From assembly GCF_000739655.1 (NCBI RefSeq), contig NZ_BATR01000002.1, forward strand, positions 62,001-126,000: a DNA stretch of 64,000 nt. The letters run 5' to 3'. This document shows, in pieces, positions 62,436-64,000 of the stretch. Numbering within the stretch: position 1 is the stretch's first letter; every line of letters starts with the position of its first letter. Source of the DNA: Verrucomicrobium sp. BvORR106 (GTDB lineage: Bacteria; Verrucomicrobiota; Verrucomicrobiia; Verrucomicrobiales; Verrucomicrobiaceae). Made by a program: the position numbers and the translations under genes. The notes beneath the pieces were generated by a model. The model made no database searches, was not told the DNA's origin, and worked only from the letters and a program-made list of their open reading frames with translations.

Positions 62436-64000
62436 TTACTTCTGGCGCAGATCCAGGCAGACCACGCGGTCCTTCCGCCGCAGGATGAGCCTGCCTTCTG
62501 CAATCAAGGGCGTGGGACACCAGAGCGCTTCCACCTTGGTGCGTCCAGAGAGGCTGTAGGCAGCAGGGTCCGCCGCGAGACCGCGTAGGAACATCCCGTT
62601 CTGCTCCAGACTCCAGAGCCGACCATCGGCAAGCACGGGAGAGGAGATGGTGCTTTCCACCTTCTCGTCCCACCGCAGCGATCCGTCTGCCAGACTGGCG
62701 CAGAGGTGGCGGCCGCCTTCCATGAGATAGACGTTTCCGCCATGAATCACCGGAGATGAGGAATAGCGCGAAGCGAGCCAGAACTGGCTCCACTGCCGCT
62801 GTGGCGGACCTTCAGCCTGGGCACGGAAGGCCTGCAGCCCGGCCTCTTTGTCATCACTCAAAAACACCAGCCACTCCCCCTGAACCACTGGCGTGGATGG
62901 ACCGCCTCCGGACAATTCCCAGCGCACAGCTCCCGTGGTGGGATCCACTCCGGTCAGCTTGTCTCCCGAGGCGCAGAGCAACACCTCCCCTTGAGCTCCC
63001 GCCTTCCACAGCACCGGGCTGGAGTGCCCGCCCTTGAGCTTGGGCTTCTGCCAGAGCACAGCTCCATCCCGCGTGGAGAGACAGTGCAGCCCCTCCGCCA
63101 CGTACCAGAGCCGGGCCCCCACCACCAGAGGCGAGCTGCCCTGGCTCTTCCCGACCTCGCGCCTCCAGCGCAGCGCCCCGCTTTGCGCATCCACCGCATG
63201 GAGATGCGTACTGCCCAACGCGTACACAGTGCCATCAATCACCGTGCAGGTGGAGGACGCGGCACGATCCACTGGCTTGCCCGGGGCTTCATACTTCCAC
63301 AGGGTCCTGCCGGTGGCCAGATCCAGACAGAGGATCACATCCTGCGCCTCCTTGACGGTGGCCGGAACGAGCTTCAAGAGTTTTTCCTGAACCTCCGGCG
63401 TGATCCCGGCATCCGTCAGCCACTTCACCATCTCTTCGTGAGAGGCAAAGGGTTGATCCACCTTGGGCCGGATCCTGCCCAGGACTTCCAGATCCACTGC
63501 TGCGGACTTTTGCCCGAGCCGCCACTCCGCCCAGGAGCCGAGGATGAGTCGCTGTTCGTCATTGAAGTGCTCCTGCACCCACTGCCGGACCTTCGTGTTC
63601 AAGGCCTCTCCCCGGAGACCGGCTGGCAGCGTCTTGCGCACTTGCTCGAGCTCTGCCGTAATCGTCGGCCCCAGGAGCTTGGTATCGCGATAGCCCAGTG
63701 AAACCAGGTGCTCGTCCTCTATCACGCGCTGGGTGGATGGCACATGCACATGCCACACCAGGCTCAGATAGATGCGGCCGTCCGCCACCACGGGACTGCC
63801 GTGACCGCCATCATGATCACTGGGGATGGCATCGCTCTGCCAGAGCACAGGCAGCCCTGCATCCGGTATGGATCGCACCAGCGGAGTCCGGTCGTCGCTG
63901 ATGCCATTGCGCGCCGCTCCTCGCCACTGGTTCCACTCCGCGGCAACCAGCGACGTGGAAAACAGAAGCGAAAGCAAAGATCCGCAGGAGGAGATGAAGG
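62436..64000 (-). CDS. PQQ-like beta-propeller protein, 5' end outside window
   Basis: A partial gene: the frame is open through the end of the window, reading FISSCGSLLSLLFSTSLVAA before the mature chain EWNQWRGAARNGISDD, so the signal peptide's start is beyond 64000. About 510 residues of mature protein are present, with propeller blades such as ATGRTLWKYEAPG, QSGALRWRREVG, RDGAVLWQKPK, TTGAVRWELSGG and DGSLRWDEKV. A helical insertion (about 90-190, LEQVRKTLPAGLRGEALNTK) interrupts the blades early on. Role unknown; second propeller protein of this type in the window. Confidence 0.85.
   Translation of the reverse strand, partial: FISSCGSLLSLLFSTSLVAAEWNQWRGAARNGISDDRTPLVRSIPDAGLPVLWQSDAIPSDHDGGHGSPVVADGRIYLSLVWHVHVPSTQRVIEDEHLVSLGYRDTKLLGPTITAELEQVRKTLPAGLRGEALNTKVRQWVQEHFNDEQRLILGSWAEWRLGQKSAAVDLEVLGRIRPKVDQPFASHEEMVKWLTDAGITPEVQEKLLKLVPATVKEAQDVILCLDLATGRTLWKYEAPGKPVDRAASSTCTVIDGTVYALGSTHLHAVDAQSGALRWRREVGKSQGSSPLVVGARLWYVAEGLHCLSTRDGAVLWQKPKLKGGHSSPVLWKAGAQGEVLLCASGDKLTGVDPTTGAVRWELSGGGPSTPVVQGEWLVFLSDDKEAGLQAFRAQAEGPPQRQWSQFWLASRYSSSPVIHGGNVYLMEGGRHLCASLADGSLRWDEKVESTISSPVLADGRLWSLEQNGMFLRGLAADPAAYSLSGRTKVEALWCPTPLIAEGRLILRRKDRVVCLDLRQK

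Overview
The window looks like a chromosomal segment of a GC-rich verrucomicrobium (order Verrucomicrobiales, in the Verrucomicrobium/Roseimicrobium/Prosthecobacter range). Three things point there. A five-gene operon has the order and sequence features of Akkermansia muciniphila Amuc_1102-1098. A complete Verru_Chthon cassette (A, B, C, D) lies behind a giant autotransporter-type repeat protein with a PEP-CTERM tail. A DUF1549/DUF1553 plus DUF1501 pair is also present. The species cannot be fixed from sequence reading alone.

Layout. 1-7950 (+): surface polysaccharide genes: a GT2 cut by the window edge, an acyltransferase, a GDP-mannose 3,5-epimerase-like enzyme, a GT4, a WecA-like initiating transferase and an O-antigen ligase-like protein with TPRs. 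8062-9426 (+): an NtrC-like response regulator whose AAA+ domain has lost its sigma-54 loop. 9439-9501: a bidirectional terminator. 12713-9525 (-): coaE-rho-rnd. 19992-12791 (-): a divergent pilMNOPQ-type operon, with PilM and PilN apparently fused, an Amuc_1100-like protein in the PilO place and a TPR-bearing secretin. 22638-20116 (-): polysaccharide priming transferase and UDP-xylose synthase. 22699-37803: mostly housekeeping and small accessory genes (aroD, a D,D-carboxypeptidase, an outer-membrane protein, a PQQ-propeller protein, an isolated nuoB-nuoC pair, transaldolase, an RGG-rich protein, arsenate reductase, hscB-hscA, a GNAT enzyme, a SnoaL-like protein and a DUF2293 protein).

37819-62361 is the most distinctive part. 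On the minus strand a 2445-residue PEP-CTERM repeat protein is followed by the four Verru_Chthon genes, which read as a set of minor pseudopilins (GspK-, GspI-, GspJ- and GspH-like), and then by a DUF1549/DUF1553 gene broken by a frameshift in a G7 run and by a DUF1501 gene. Upstream lie a PAS-AraC regulator, a divergent propeller-type sensor kinase with its LuxR-type response regulator, and two more paralogous PAS-AraC regulators. The same palindrome, AGAACNNATGTTCT, stands in front of the giant-protein operon, in front of the DUF1549 operon, and between the kinase and the first AraC gene. I infer one regulon in which a signal read by the kinase and/or the AraC proteins controls a giant surface protein, a dedicated pseudopilus tip and a DUF1549/DUF1501 pair. 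The window ends in a PQQ-propeller gene cut by the edge.

Start codons: many open frames begin well upstream of the likely start; I chose the ATG that begins a signal peptide or the conserved domain, and say so where it matters. No tRNA, rRNA, CRISPR array or insertion sequence was seen.
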